Assembly: GCA_947494695.1 (NCBI GenBank)
Contig: CANLWB010000001.1
Coordinates: forward strand, 310,001 to 374,000
Direction: 5' to 3'
Length of the DNA stretch: 64,000 bases
Source: an uncultured Flavobacteriaceae bacterium
GTDB taxonomy: Bacteria; Bacteroidota; Bacteroidia; Flavobacteriales; Flavobacteriaceae
Below the pieces are notes generated by a model, which was given only the letters and a program-made list of their open reading frames with translations, made no database searches and was not told the origin of the DNA. A program made the position numbers and the translations under genes. Numbering within the stretch: the first letter of the stretch is position 1; each line of letters opens with the position of its first letter. Below are positions 26,398 through 34,817 of this stretch, piece by piece.

Positions 26398-28481
26398 AAG
26401 TTGTTTTATTCGGGCCCGAATCTACCGGAAAAACAACACTCTCAAAGCAACTGGCAGAACATTATAATTCTGTTTGGGTACCCGAATATGCTAGAGAGTA
26501 TCTTCAAAATAAATGGGATAGGGAAAGAAAAACGTGCGAACCTGAGGATTTGCTGCCTATTGCAGAAGGACAGATGAAGCTTGAGAATGAATTAGCAAAA
26601 CAAACAAATACGGTTTTAATTTGTGACACCGATCTGTTGGAAACTAAGGTCTATTCAGAAGCTTATTATCAAGGAAGTTGTAACCCAATGCTTGAAAAAT
26701 TTTCGATAGAAAACACTTACAATTTATATTTTTTAACTTATATTGACATACCTTGGAAAAAGGATGATTTAAGAGATAGGCCAGAACATAGAAAGGATAT
26801 GTTTGATGCTTTTCACAATGAGTTAATAAAACATAATAGGCCTTTCGTATTGCTTAAGGGTGATAAAGAGCAACGTCTAAAAATTGCAATTGAAGAAATA
26901 AACAAATTACTAAAAGTCCGTGTCATGTTAACCGAAAAAGATATTAAACAAATAGATACTAAGGGGATTACCGCAGATCAAGTTGATGCGCAAGTAGCCC
27001 GTATAAAAAATGGTATGTCTTTCTCTAATTTAGTGGCGGCTGCTACAATAGGGCAAGGCATTGAGCGTTTTAGCAAAGACGACATCCAGGATTTTATTGA
27101 GAGTTATGAGTCTAAGAAAGATGATTTATCTACCTTAAAATTTGTCCCAGCTTCTGGAGCTGCGACAAGAATGTTTAAGTTTTTATTTCAATTTTTGAAA
27201 CAATACAATCCCAATGAAAGCATTAAAGACTACGCGAATAAACATAACGATGCTTTGATTGAGACTTTTTTCGATAACCTGGAAACATTTCCCTTTTATA
27301 AGCAGGTCGTAGAGAAAGCGAATGACATAAATTCAGATTTTGATACTTTACCAGAAGGTGAAAAATATCTTGAGTTTGTAAAAACCATGCTGGATGAAGA
27401 TGGTCTTAACTACAGTTTCTTACCTAAAGGATTGCTCCCATTTCATAAATATGGATATCATGTTGTGACCGCATTTAAGGAACATATGTTGGAGTCAACA
27501 TTATATGCTTCATCCAGACATACGGCGAATCTTCATTTTACGGTTTCAGAAAAACATCTTAGCTATTTTAAAGCAGAATTGGATCGTATAAGGCAAAAGC
27601 AAGAAATGGAAACAACGATATTTAATATCTCTTTTTCATATCAAAAAGAAGCTACCGAAACTGTGGCGCTAACAGAAGATGGTCATGTTTTTAGAAACGA
27701 AGACGATTCCATTTTGTTCAGACCTGCCGGACATGGGGCTTTATTAGAGAATTTAAATGAGCTCGACCATGATATCATTTTTATTAAAAATGTAGATAAC
27801 ATTGTTGTGGCAAATAAGAATGTAGACGTATCGGAGTATAAAAAACTGCTTGCCGGTATCCTTATAGAAACCCAGGAACAAGTGTTTTCCTTTCTGCATA
27901 AACTCGATGAAGACCTTGTTGAAGAAGCAGAGCTACTTAAAATCACATCATTTTTATCCAGCAAAGTAAATGGGGTTATTCATGAAGATTTTGAAGATTT
28001 TACTTTAGAAGAAAAACGAGTATACCTTAGAGAAAAATTAAATCGTCCTATTCGAGTATGTGGTATGGTTAAAAATGAAGGAGAGCCTGGTGGAGGGCCA
28101 TTTTGGGTAAAAGATGAAAACGGAGAGGTGTCCTTGCAAATTGTGGAGTTTGCTCAAATTAATGTAGATGATACAACCCAAAAAGATATCGTGAAAAACG
28201 CCACCCATTTTAATCCTACCGATTTGGTCTGTGGTGTTAGAAATTATAAAGGGGAAAAGTTTGATCTCAAGGAATTTGTAGATCCCGAAGCCGCTTTTAT
28301 TACGATGAAAACTCAAAATGGGATCGACATAAAAGCACTAGAACTTCCGGGGTTATGGAATGGTAGTATGGCCCATTGGAATTCTATTTTTGTAGAAGTC
28401 CCTTTAGAAACCTTCAACCCTGTGAAAACTGTTAACGACCTACTTAAGCCTGCGCATCAGGTGACTTACGAAAATGTTTAA
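26358..28481 (+). CDS. NadR-like kinase fused to DUF4301 protein
   Basis: Single 707-residue frame made of two proteins normally separate in flavobacteria. Residues 1-186: P-loop kinase like the ribosylnicotinamide kinase half of NadR (Walker A GPESTGKT at 19-26; VWVPEYAREYLQ; LICDTDLLETKVY). Residues 190-707: DUF4301 (LKFVPASGAATRMFKFLFQ; PFHKYGYHVVTAF; FRPAGHGALLENLNELDHD), of unknown function, with features recalling sugar nucleotidyltransferases. The junction is Val-Arg-Val then Met190 (codon at 26925), exactly where a separate DUF4301 gene would start, so the stop codon has been lost. ATG 26358 lies inside the transporter gene. The substrate could be nicotinamide riboside or, from context, thiamine. 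Confidence 0.8.
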   Translation: MEEKYKQEPAHCIKVVLFGPESTGKTTLSKQLAEHYNSVWVPEYAREYLQNKWDRERKTCEPEDLLPIAEGQMKLENELAKQTNTVLICDTDLLETKVYSEAYYQGSCNPMLEKFSIENTYNLYFLTYIDIPWKKDDLRDRPEHRKDMFDAFHNELIKHNRPFVLLKGDKEQRLKIAIEEINKLLKVRVMLTEKDIKQIDTKGITADQVDAQVARIKNGMSFSNLVAAATIGQGIERFSKDDIQDFIESYESKKDDLSTLKFVPASGAATRMFKFLFQFLKQYNPNESIKDYANKHNDALIETFFDNLETFPFYKQVVEKANDINSDFDTLPEGEKYLEFVKTMLDEDGLNYSFLPKGLLPFHKYGYHVVTAFKEHMLESTLYASSRHTANLHFTVSEKHLSYFKAELDRIRQKQEMETTIFNISFSYQKEATETVALTEDGHVFRNEDDSILFRPAGHGALLENLNELDHDIIFIKNVDNIVVANKNVDVSEYKKLLAGILIETQEQVFSFLHKLDEDLVEEAELLKITSFLSSKVNGVIHEDFEDFTLEEKRVYLREKLNRPIRVCGMVKNEGEPGGGPFWVKDENGEVSLQIVEFAQINVDDTTQKDIVKNATHFNPTDLVCGVRNYKGEKFDLKEFVDPEAAFITMKTQNGIDIKALELPGLWNGSMAHWNSIFVEVPLETFNPVKTVNDLLKPAHQVTYENV

Positions 28482-28881
28482 TGAAGACATTGTTTTAAAA
28501 GAGTTAGTTTTTAAGGCTATTAGAAGTTCTGGTAGTGGTGGACAGCATGTAAATAAAGTGTCCTCAAAGATTGAACTCACTTTTAATTTAAAAGAATCAT
28601 TCGCATTTACTGAAGACCAAAAAGCACGTCTTTTAAATAAACTTGGGCACCGACTTACTAAAGATGGAGTTTTAATCTTGCAATGTGGTGAAAGTCGTAG
28701 TCAGCATAAAAACAAAGAACTAGCCATAAAACGCTTTTTAGATTTGATTCGTTTGAATTTGGAAATTCAAAAAAAACGTATTCCTACTAAAATACCCAAG
28801 GCAGTTATTAAAAAGCGATTAAAAGATAAACGTGTACGTTCTGATAAAAAACTAAATCGAAAGAAACCCAATACGGATTAA
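28474..28881 (+). CDS. arfB: ArfB/YaeJ-like peptidyl-tRNA hydrolase (ribosome rescue)
   Basis: Rescue factor of 135 residues that hydrolyses peptidyl-tRNA on stalled ribosomes. Release-factor domain with the catalytic GGQ at residues 22-24 (SGSGGQHVNKVSSKIEL), and a Lys/Arg-rich C-terminal tail (KKRLKDKRVRSDKKLNRKK) that in ArfB enters the empty mRNA channel. It lacks codon-recognition domains, as expected. It overlaps the DUF4301 frame by 8 bases, the last gene before the TPP riboswitch. Its position in a vitamin operon is probably incidental. Confidence 0.92.
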   Translation: MFNEDIVLKELVFKAIRSSGSGGQHVNKVSSKIELTFNLKESFAFTEDQKARLLNKLGHRLTKDGVLILQCGESRSQHKNKELAIKRFLDLIRLNLEIQKKRIPTKIPKAVIKKRLKDKRVRSDKKLNRKKPNTD

Positions 28882-28921
28882 AAAACCAACAACAAACTGA
28901 AAAACAATTGTTAATTGTTTG

Positions 28922-28929
28922 TATCTTTG
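28922..28929 (+). promoter_or_regulatory. Probable -7 element of the thiamine receptor transcript
   Basis: TATCTTTG matches TAnnTTTG and lies 13 bases before the first conserved riboswitch residues. A TTG at 28908-28910 is too close to be a standard -33 element, so only the -7 half is convincing. Confidence 0.5.
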
Positions 28930-28941
28930 CCGCGTTCTCAA

Positions 28942-29067
28942 AAAGGGGTGCTTTCCAGTTAGAAATTTAAGAGCTAAGTATTAACGATAAGATGTGCTAA
29001 ATTTTTAACCTCCGGAGTGCTGAGATCATACCCAATGAACCTCGAACAGGTAATGCTGTTTAGGGAC
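28942..29067 (+). promoter_or_regulatory. TPP riboswitch (THI element)
   Basis: All conserved blocks of the thiamine-pyrophosphate aptamer are present in order: AAGGGGTGC at 28943-28951, GTGCTGAGATCATACCC (29017-29033), GAACCTCGAACAGGTAATGC (29038-29057) and TAGGGAC (29061-29067). A variable arm of about 65 bases separates the first two blocks, longer than usual. Downstream, two small hairpins (AAAATGTC/GACATTTT at 29080-29101 and AAAATGCT/AGCATTTT at 29111-29128) and an AACGTTTA repeated on both sides form a plausible expression platform. TPP binding should repress the receptor that follows. Confidence 0.95.
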
Positions 29068-29208
29068 TCGAACGTTTAAAAAATGTCTGGTGGACATTTT
29101 TAGTGCGTACAAAATGCTTTAGCATTTTCTGCAAATAAACGTTTAAAACCAAATTATTAACTAAAGAATAATGACCCCTTTTTATTTGATTATAAATAGA
29201 TAATCGTA

Positions 29209-31407
29209 ATGAAATCGGCTTTTAAAAAAATATTTTTATTTTCTGCGTTGATCGTGCTTTCTATACATGGCAATGCTCAAAGTAATACACAGCAACAAGA
29301 TTCTACGAAAACGCAAAAATTGGATGATGTATTGGTGAAAGCCGTTCGTGTAGATGCCACCTCACCAATAACACACTCTAATGTCACAAAAAAGGAACTT
29401 GAAAAACGAAATTTAGGTCAGGATCTCCCTATATTACTTAACTATTTACCATCTGTTGTTACAACCAGTGACGCTGGTGCTGGCGTAGGTTACACAGGAA
29501 TTAGAGTGCGTGGTGTAAGTGCGCAGTCTACAAATGTTACTATTAATGGAATTCCATATAACGACACCGAGTCTCTGGGAACATTTTGGGTAGACTTACC
29601 CGATTTTTCTTCGTCTGTAGAGAGTTTACAACTCCAACGCGGTGTTGGAACATCCACTAATGGTTCTGGTGCTTTTGGGGCCAGTATTAATATTTTAACA
29701 GATGCCGTTGCAGAAAAAGCAAATGCTGAGATCTCCAATGCCTTTGGAAGTTATAATACCAGAAAACACAATGTTAAGTTCAGTACAGGTTTAATGAACG
29801 ATCATTTTGAGATTTCGGGAAGATTGTCTCAAATTAATTCAGATGGGTATATAGATAGAGCAACATCCGATCTAAAAGCATATTTTTTACAAGGCTCCTA
29901 TATTAATAATGGAACCTTAATAAAAGCCCTGGCTTTTGGAGGTCATGAAATAACATATCAAGCCTGGAACGGGATCGATTTACAAACGTTGCAATCAAAT
30001 AGACGATTTAATCCTTCTGGAATGTTTACCGATGAAAATGGAGCAACCAGATTTCATGAAGATGAGGTAGATAATTATAAACAGGACCATTATCAGTTTC
30101 ATTGGAATCAAAAATATAACAATAACTGGTCTACAAATCTGGGTTTAAACTACACTTATGGTCGCGGGTATTTCGAACAGTATAAAGAAGAACAAGATTT
30201 TGCCGGTTACGATTTAGCCGAATTAGTAATTGGAGGTGAAACTATAAATACAACCGATTTAATTCGTCGTCGTTGGTTGGACAATGATTTTTATGTGGCT
30301 AACGCTGGTGTAAACTATAAAAATAATGAATTAGACATGTCTATCGGCCTATCTTATAGCAGTTATATAGGAGATCACTTTGGTGAGATTATCTGGGCTC
30401 GTTTTGCTAGTGGTTCTGAAACAGGAGATCATTATTATAACGGACAAGGAAAAAAGAAGGATTTTAGTGTCTTTGCGAAAGCAACCTATAGAATCAATGA
30501 TAAGGTGAGCCTTTACGGAGATCTGCAATTACGTAGTATTGATTATAAAACGACTGGTTTAACGTCTGATAGAGTTAATTTATTAGTTGATGAGAACTAT
30601 AACTTTTTCAATCCAAAAGCTGGTATGACTTATAAAGTAAATGAAACAAGTAATTTGTATTTTTCTTATGCTAGAGCAAATCGTGAACCCAGTAGAGGTG
30701 ACTTCGAGAGTAATCCGGATATAAAACCGGAGCAATTAAACGATTTCGAATTGGGTTGGAGGTACTCTAATAATAAGATAAGGGTTAATGCGAACCTGTA
30801 TTACATGTTATATAATGAGCAATTGGTGTTAACCGGAGCTATAGACAATTCAGGGGCCGCCATAAGAACAAATAGTGGTGAAAGTTACAGGTTAGGTTTA
30901 GAAGTAGATGCCGCCGTGGCGATTTCAAAACGGTTTGCCATTCAGCCTAATTTTACTATTAGCTCGAATAAAAATAAAGAAACTTTTTTTGAAAGAGACG
31001 GTGTTTTAGAAAACCTTGGAAATACAAACATTTCGTTTTCTCCCGATTTTATAGCCGCTAACGCTTTGGTATATCAGCCAACACCGAATTTCCAAATGTC
31101 GTTTTTAAGCAAATATGTTGGAGAGCAATTTATGGGAAATACAGATTCTTCTGTGTCTAAATTAGACAGTTACTTTGTAAACGATTTTAATATAACATAC
31201 GAGATAAAAACGAATTCCATATTTAAAGCGATACTATTAACAGGACTTGTAAATAATGTTTTTGGAGAAGAATATGTGTCTAATGGGTATTATTATACAT
31301 TTGACGATACCTGGACCACTCCAGGCGTCACCACAACCATTGAGGGCGCAGGATATTATCCACAGGCAACCACAAACTTTTTGGTAGGGCTTACTTTGAA
31401 GTTTTAA
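29209..31407 (+). CDS. TonB-dependent receptor for thiamine (TPP-riboswitch controlled)
   Basis: Outer-membrane receptor of 732 residues: signal peptide (1-23, ending IHGNAQ), a short region with a possible TonB box (LDDVLVKAVRVDA), plug domain (NLGQDLPILLNYLPSVVTTSD; GYTGIRVRGVSAQSTNVTI) and a barrel ending LVGLTLKF. Unlike the receptor at 18-20 kb it has no carboxypeptidase-like domain. The substrate is inferred from the riboswitch: thiamine or phosphorylated thiamine. This matches the known Bacteroidota omr1-pnuT arrangement, although here the PnuC-type gene sits upstream rather than downstream. Confidence 0.9.
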   Translation: MKSAFKKIFLFSALIVLSIHGNAQSNTQQQDSTKTQKLDDVLVKAVRVDATSPITHSNVTKKELEKRNLGQDLPILLNYLPSVVTTSDAGAGVGYTGIRVRGVSAQSTNVTINGIPYNDTESLGTFWVDLPDFSSSVESLQLQRGVGTSTNGSGAFGASINILTDAVAEKANAEISNAFGSYNTRKHNVKFSTGLMNDHFEISGRLSQINSDGYIDRATSDLKAYFLQGSYINNGTLIKALAFGGHEITYQAWNGIDLQTLQSNRRFNPSGMFTDENGATRFHEDEVDNYKQDHYQFHWNQKYNNNWSTNLGLNYTYGRGYFEQYKEEQDFAGYDLAELVIGGETINTTDLIRRRWLDNDFYVANAGVNYKNNELDMSIGLSYSSYIGDHFGEIIWARFASGSETGDHYYNGQGKKKDFSVFAKATYRINDKVSLYGDLQLRSIDYKTTGLTSDRVNLLVDENYNFFNPKAGMTYKVNETSNLYFSYARANREPSRGDFESNPDIKPEQLNDFELGWRYSNNKIRVNANLYYMLYNEQLVLTGAIDNSGAAIRTNSGESYRLGLEVDAAVAISKRFAIQPNFTISSNKNKETFFERDGVLENLGNTNISFSPDFIAANALVYQPTPNFQMSFLSKYVGEQFMGNTDSSVSKLDSYFVNDFNITYEIKTNSIFKAILLTGLVNNVFGEEYVSNGYYYTFDDTWTTPGVTTTIEGAGYYPQATTNFLVGLTLKF

Positions 31408-31468
31408 GGTAGGGTACTGAGTTATTCTGTTATTGGTTTTAAGGTTATTTGTTATGATGTTGTGAAGT

Positions 31469-31558
31469 GTCATGGAGAGAGTGGAACGAACCCTTCGGCT
31501 GCGCTCCTAAACTTTCGAGAAATCTTATTTAATATAGATTCTTCCTCTAAATGACAAC
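31469..31558. repeat. REP-like palindromic repeat
   Basis: TGTCATGGAGAG at the left pairs with CTCTAAATGACA at the right, with the TTCGGCTGCGCTCC core typical of Flavobacteriaceae intergenic repeats. It lies behind the thiamine receptor gene. Confidence 0.6.
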
Positions 31559-31627
31559 GATTTTATCCAGATTAAATGTAAATTCCTTATTATAAATATT
31601 TTGCGTATTGAATTCACCTTAACTTAA

Positions 31628-31671
31628 TGACATTGAGCGCCACACTCAGGCGTTCCTTGCCTCGAATGACA
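31628..31671. repeat. Second REP-like repeat
   Basis: ATGACATTGAGCG ... CTCGAATGACA; the same repeat class as the copy about 150 bases upstream, shorter and with a degenerate core. Confidence 0.5.
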
Positions 31672-31692
31672 AACAGGCTCAGAGGGCGTATA

Positions 31693-32121
31693 CTAATTAA
31701 ATATTAAAAGATTATTTCCGCTTCTTTCAACCCTGTAATTTTTTAAACTGCATTGCAGAGTGCCATCATTTAATGCCTGACCTGTAATCAGGCTATAAGT
31801 GTTTTTATCCTCGCAACTACTGGTAGCTTCTAATCCTTTAGGGACAAGAATGGAGCACTCGCTAGGAGGGCGATTGGGATCACTGGCATCCCAAGCAAAA
31901 AAATCACTACCTGTACTAGCTACAATAATTCCACCATTACCGGCATTTGGGATGTAAACAGAGTTTCCAACAAAGGGCAATTGACTATATTGAGGCAAGC
32001 TCAAATTAATATTAATATTAACACCTAAATCGAGAAGAAACCGGCAATTCGGATTGTCAACAGAATCTTTATCGCAGGATATTAAAATAACAAAACAAGC
32101 CAGGTAAAATATAGGTTTCAT
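31693..32121 (-). CDS. Lipoprotein with degenerate Rieske-like domain
   Basis: Predicted lipoprotein of 142 residues (lipobox FVILISCDKD). The mature part resembles a family of flavobacterial exported Rieske-fold proteins: VYIPNAGNGGIIVASTGSDFF, FAWDASDPN, then SLITGQALNDG and LKNYRVERSG. The Cys and His ligands of a 2Fe-2S Rieske site are not in the canonical CxH/CxxH arrangement, so I expect a fold without an intact cluster. Function unknown. Divergent from greA. Confidence 0.65.
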   Translation of the reverse strand: MKPIFYLACFVILISCDKDSVDNPNCRFLLDLGVNININLSLPQYSQLPFVGNSVYIPNAGNGGIIVASTGSDFFAWDASDPNRPPSECSILVPKGLEATSSCEDKNTYSLITGQALNDGTLQCSLKNYRVERSGNNLLIFN

Positions 32122-32291
32122 AGTGATTTTTGAAATTAAAATGCAATTTACAACAAAAAGTAAATTGCGTTAAATATTTTGTATATTTGTTAGACAATCT
32201 CGTATATGCGAGATTTTTTTGATGCTGAACACTTTATAAATAAATCGAAGTGTATTTCAGCATCTTTGTTATTAAGTAAAACGATGAAGTT

Positions 32292-32765
32292 ATGAGTAAA
32301 GTATCCTACTATACACCAGAGGGATTAAAAAAATTAAGAGACGAGCTTCAACAGTTAAAAGATGTGGAGCGTATAAAAGCCTCAAAAGCTATAGCCGAGG
32401 CCAGAGATAAAGGTGATTTAAGTGAAAATGCCGAATATGATGCAGCAAAAGAAGCACAAGGTATGCTAGAGATGCGTATTTCTAAATTAGAAGAAGCTTT
32501 GGCAGGGGCGCGTGTTATTGATGAGTCTCAATTAGATACCTCTAAAATATTAGTTCTGTCTAAGGTTAAAATAAAAAACCAAACCAATGGTATGGAAGTA
32601 ACCTACACCTTAGTGGCCGACGGAGAAGCAGATTTAGCTTCTGGCAAAATCTCTGTAAACTCACCTATAGGTAAAGGTCTGTTAGGGAAATCTGTGGGAG
32701 ATGTAGCCGAAATTCAGGTGCCTAATGGTGTTATGAAATTTGATATTGTAGAGATTTCCAGATAA
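32292..32765 (+). CDS. greA: Transcription elongation factor GreA
   Basis: Cleavage-stimulating factor that rescues backtracked RNA polymerase. Of the 157 residues, 1-75 are the N-terminal coiled coil with tip acidic residues (ARDKGDLSENAEYDAAKE) and the C-terminal part is the FKBP-like domain (SPIGKGLLGKSVGDVAEIQVP). A TATATTTG at 32182-32189 is the probable -7 promoter element. Followed after 32 bases by the HIT gene. Confidence 0.97.
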   Translation: MSKVSYYTPEGLKKLRDELQQLKDVERIKASKAIAEARDKGDLSENAEYDAAKEAQGMLEMRISKLEEALAGARVIDESQLDTSKILVLSKVKIKNQTNGMEVTYTLVADGEADLASGKISVNSPIGKGLLGKSVGDVAEIQVPNGVMKFDIVEISR

Positions 32766-32797
32766 ATTTAATAAAATGTCCTCTCTTATTTAGTTGT

Positions 32798-33190
32798 ATG
32801 GCTTCAATATTTACGAAAATAGTTAACGGTGAAATTCCTTGTTACAAAGTTGCTGAAACCGATGAATTCTTAGCATTTTTAGATATCAACCCAAATAGTA
32901 AGGGACATACGCTTTGTATTCCTAAAAAAGAGGTTGATAAGATTTTTGATTTAGATGAAGCCACCTATTCCGGACTCATGAGTTTTTCAAGACGTGTAGC
33001 ATTAGCCATGGAAAAAGTAATACCATGTGAGCGTGTGGGGATGTCTGTTATAGGTCTTGAAGTACCCCATGTTCATGTACACTTAATTCCATTACATTCT
33101 ATGGAGGACGCGCGCTTTGTTCAAAAAGCAAAACTTTCTCCTGAAGAATTTAAGGCTACCGCCCAGAAGATACAGGAAGTTATTGATTAA
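32798..33190 (+). CDS. HIT family nucleotide hydrolase (HinT-like)
   Basis: Histidine-triad protein of 130 residues with the catalytic HVHVHLIPL motif near residue 90 and the family opening ASIFTKIVNGEIPCYKVAET. HinT-type enzymes hydrolyse purine phosphoramidates and AMP-lysine, forming cytosolic dimers. Its pairing with greA is common in Bacteroidota. The last four bases overlap the stop codon of the convergent gene. Confidence 0.94.
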   Translation: MASIFTKIVNGEIPCYKVAETDEFLAFLDINPNSKGHTLCIPKKEVDKIFDLDEATYSGLMSFSRRVALAMEKVIPCERVGMSVIGLEVPHVHVHLIPLHSMEDARFVQKAKLSPEEFKATAQKIQEVID

Positions 33191-33540
33191 ATATTAATAG
33201 TATAATACATAACAATAGCTGCACCTAAAGCTAATGCGACGGCTAATATTAGGCCAATCCATGTTGCTTTCTTTATATGGGTAGATGCTTTTTGGGGAAC
33301 AAAAGCTTTTTTTTGATATTCAAATACACGTTCAATATCATCGGTCCATTTTACCGGGTAGATTATAGAATTGCAGAGTCTGCAATCAATCTCATAACTC
33401 ATTTTAGACGAAATAGCTTTATAAAGCTTCGTTTCGATAACTTGTTGCTTAAAAGTTAAGCGCAAGCCTTCGGTGCTGTAACATTCGGGACAGTTGTTTT
33501 TTAGTACAACTTCCTTAATTGTAAGTAGGTTTTTAGACAT
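33187..33540 (-). CDS. Small membrane protein with zinc-ribbon-like cysteines
   Basis: Protein of 117 residues: an N-terminal cytosolic part with two Cys pairs, NNCPECYSTEG and IDCRLCNSIIYPV, forming a probable zinc ribbon, then a linker and one C-terminal membrane helix (GLILAVALALGAAIVMYY). A tail-anchored zinc-ribbon protein; no family name recognised. Its start codon overlaps the end of the histidine kinase gene by 8 bases, so it is probably translated from the same transcript and may be a partner of that kinase. Confidence 0.75.
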   Translation of the reverse strand: MSKNLLTIKEVVLKNNCPECYSTEGLRLTFKQQVIETKLYKAISSKMSYEIDCRLCNSIIYPVKWTDDIERVFEYQKKAFVPQKASTHIKKATWIGLILAVALALGAAIVMYYTINI

Positions 33541-34696
33541 AATTTGAGGCGCGTTTTAAGCTGATCTGAATGGTCGTTCCTTTATCTTTTTGAGACTGCA
33601 GAACTCTTATTTTACCATCATGAAAATCTTCAATAATACGCCTGGTAAGAGATAAACCTAAACCCCAGCCACGTTTTTTTGTCGTGTACCCTGGGGTGAA
33701 AATTTTATTGAAATCCTTTTTATGAATCCCTTTCCCCGTGTCGGTAACGCTAACTTTTACGTTGTTTTCCAATTGGGAAATTTCTAAAGTAAGTTTTCCT
33801 CTGCCTTTCATGGCGTCAATGGCATTTTTTACCAGATTTTCAATCGTCCAGCTATATAATTGTTTGTTCAAGTTTACCGGGATGTCTCCCTCAGGAGTGA
33901 TCAGGTCAAAGTCAATTAAATTCGAAGACCTGGCTTTTAAATAATCGTAAGAGTTAACGGTTTCTTCAATAATATCACTAACCTCAAGGGTGGGAAGTGA
34001 TCCAATTTTACTAAAGCGTTCGGTAATGGTTTTTAAGCGGTCTACATCTTTTTCAATTTCATTAATATAATCGGGATTTATATGTTCACTTTTCAAAATC
34101 TCTGTCCATCCTATTAACGATGATAGCGGCGTTCCAATTTGATGAGCCGTTTCTTTGGCCATTCCAGACCAAAGTTTATTTTGAGTAGCATTTTTATTAC
34201 TGCTGTAAAAGAAGAAAATAACAGCTCCAAACAAGACTACAATGAGCACTAGAGCTATGGGATAATACTTTAATTTGTTTAATAGTGGCGAGTTGCCGTA
34301 GTAAATTGTGCTAAAGGGTTTATCGTCAAATTTAACCTCAATCGGTATGTTTTCCTTTGCAAATTTCAAGATCAATCGCTTTATATATATAGAGTCTCGA
34401 GCCTTGTCTTCATCAATATTATTAAAATCATAGCTACCATCGACATTGACCTTAATCATAGGAGTCGTTTTGTTACTGGTAATTACCTTTAAAGGCAGTT
34501 CCCCGATATTCCCGTTTAGATCATCAATTTTTAATAAATCGGATTGCGCAAAGGACCAGTTTTCCATTTTTACACGTTCCTCGTCCTTAAAATGCTGAAA
34601 AAACTCGAAGGTTTTCCACAAAATAAGAGAGACAATAAAGAAAGACGCTATAACGATAATCCATCGAAAAGCGTTACCATGTTGCGTAAATATCAT
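33533..34696 (-). CDS. Sensor histidine kinase
   Basis: Membrane kinase of 387 residues. TM1 about 11-30, an extracytoplasmic domain of about 105 residues, TM2 about 145-165, then a His-containing dimerisation helix (MAKETAHQIGTPLSSLIGW; acceptor His in the AHQIGTP box, an H-x-x-G-TP variant common in Bacteroidota) and a HATPase_c domain (NLVKNAIDAM, DTGKGI, GWGLGLSL). No receiver domain and no response-regulator gene adjacent, so it is an orphan in this window. It overlaps the downstream zinc-ribbon membrane protein gene. Confidence 0.93.
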   Translation of the reverse strand: MIFTQHGNAFRWIIVIASFFIVSLILWKTFEFFQHFKDEERVKMENWSFAQSDLLKIDDLNGNIGELPLKVITSNKTTPMIKVNVDGSYDFNNIDEDKARDSIYIKRLILKFAKENIPIEVKFDDKPFSTIYYGNSPLLNKLKYYPIALVLIVVLFGAVIFFFYSSNKNATQNKLWSGMAKETAHQIGTPLSSLIGWTEILKSEHINPDYINEIEKDVDRLKTITERFSKIGSLPTLEVSDIIEETVNSYDYLKARSSNLIDFDLITPEGDIPVNLNKQLYSWTIENLVKNAIDAMKGRGKLTLEISQLENNVKVSVTDTGKGIHKKDFNKIFTPGYTTKKRGWGLGLSLTRRIIEDFHDGKIRVLQSQKDKGTTIQISLKRASNYV

Positions 34697-34817
34697 TAAT
34701 TATCAAATTGAACCTGTAATATAATGCAAATCTGTTAATATTATTGTTCAAGTTGTTAGTAAATTGGTTTTTAGTTAAACGACAGAATAGTTACATTTGT
34801 TAAAACTAAAAACGGGA

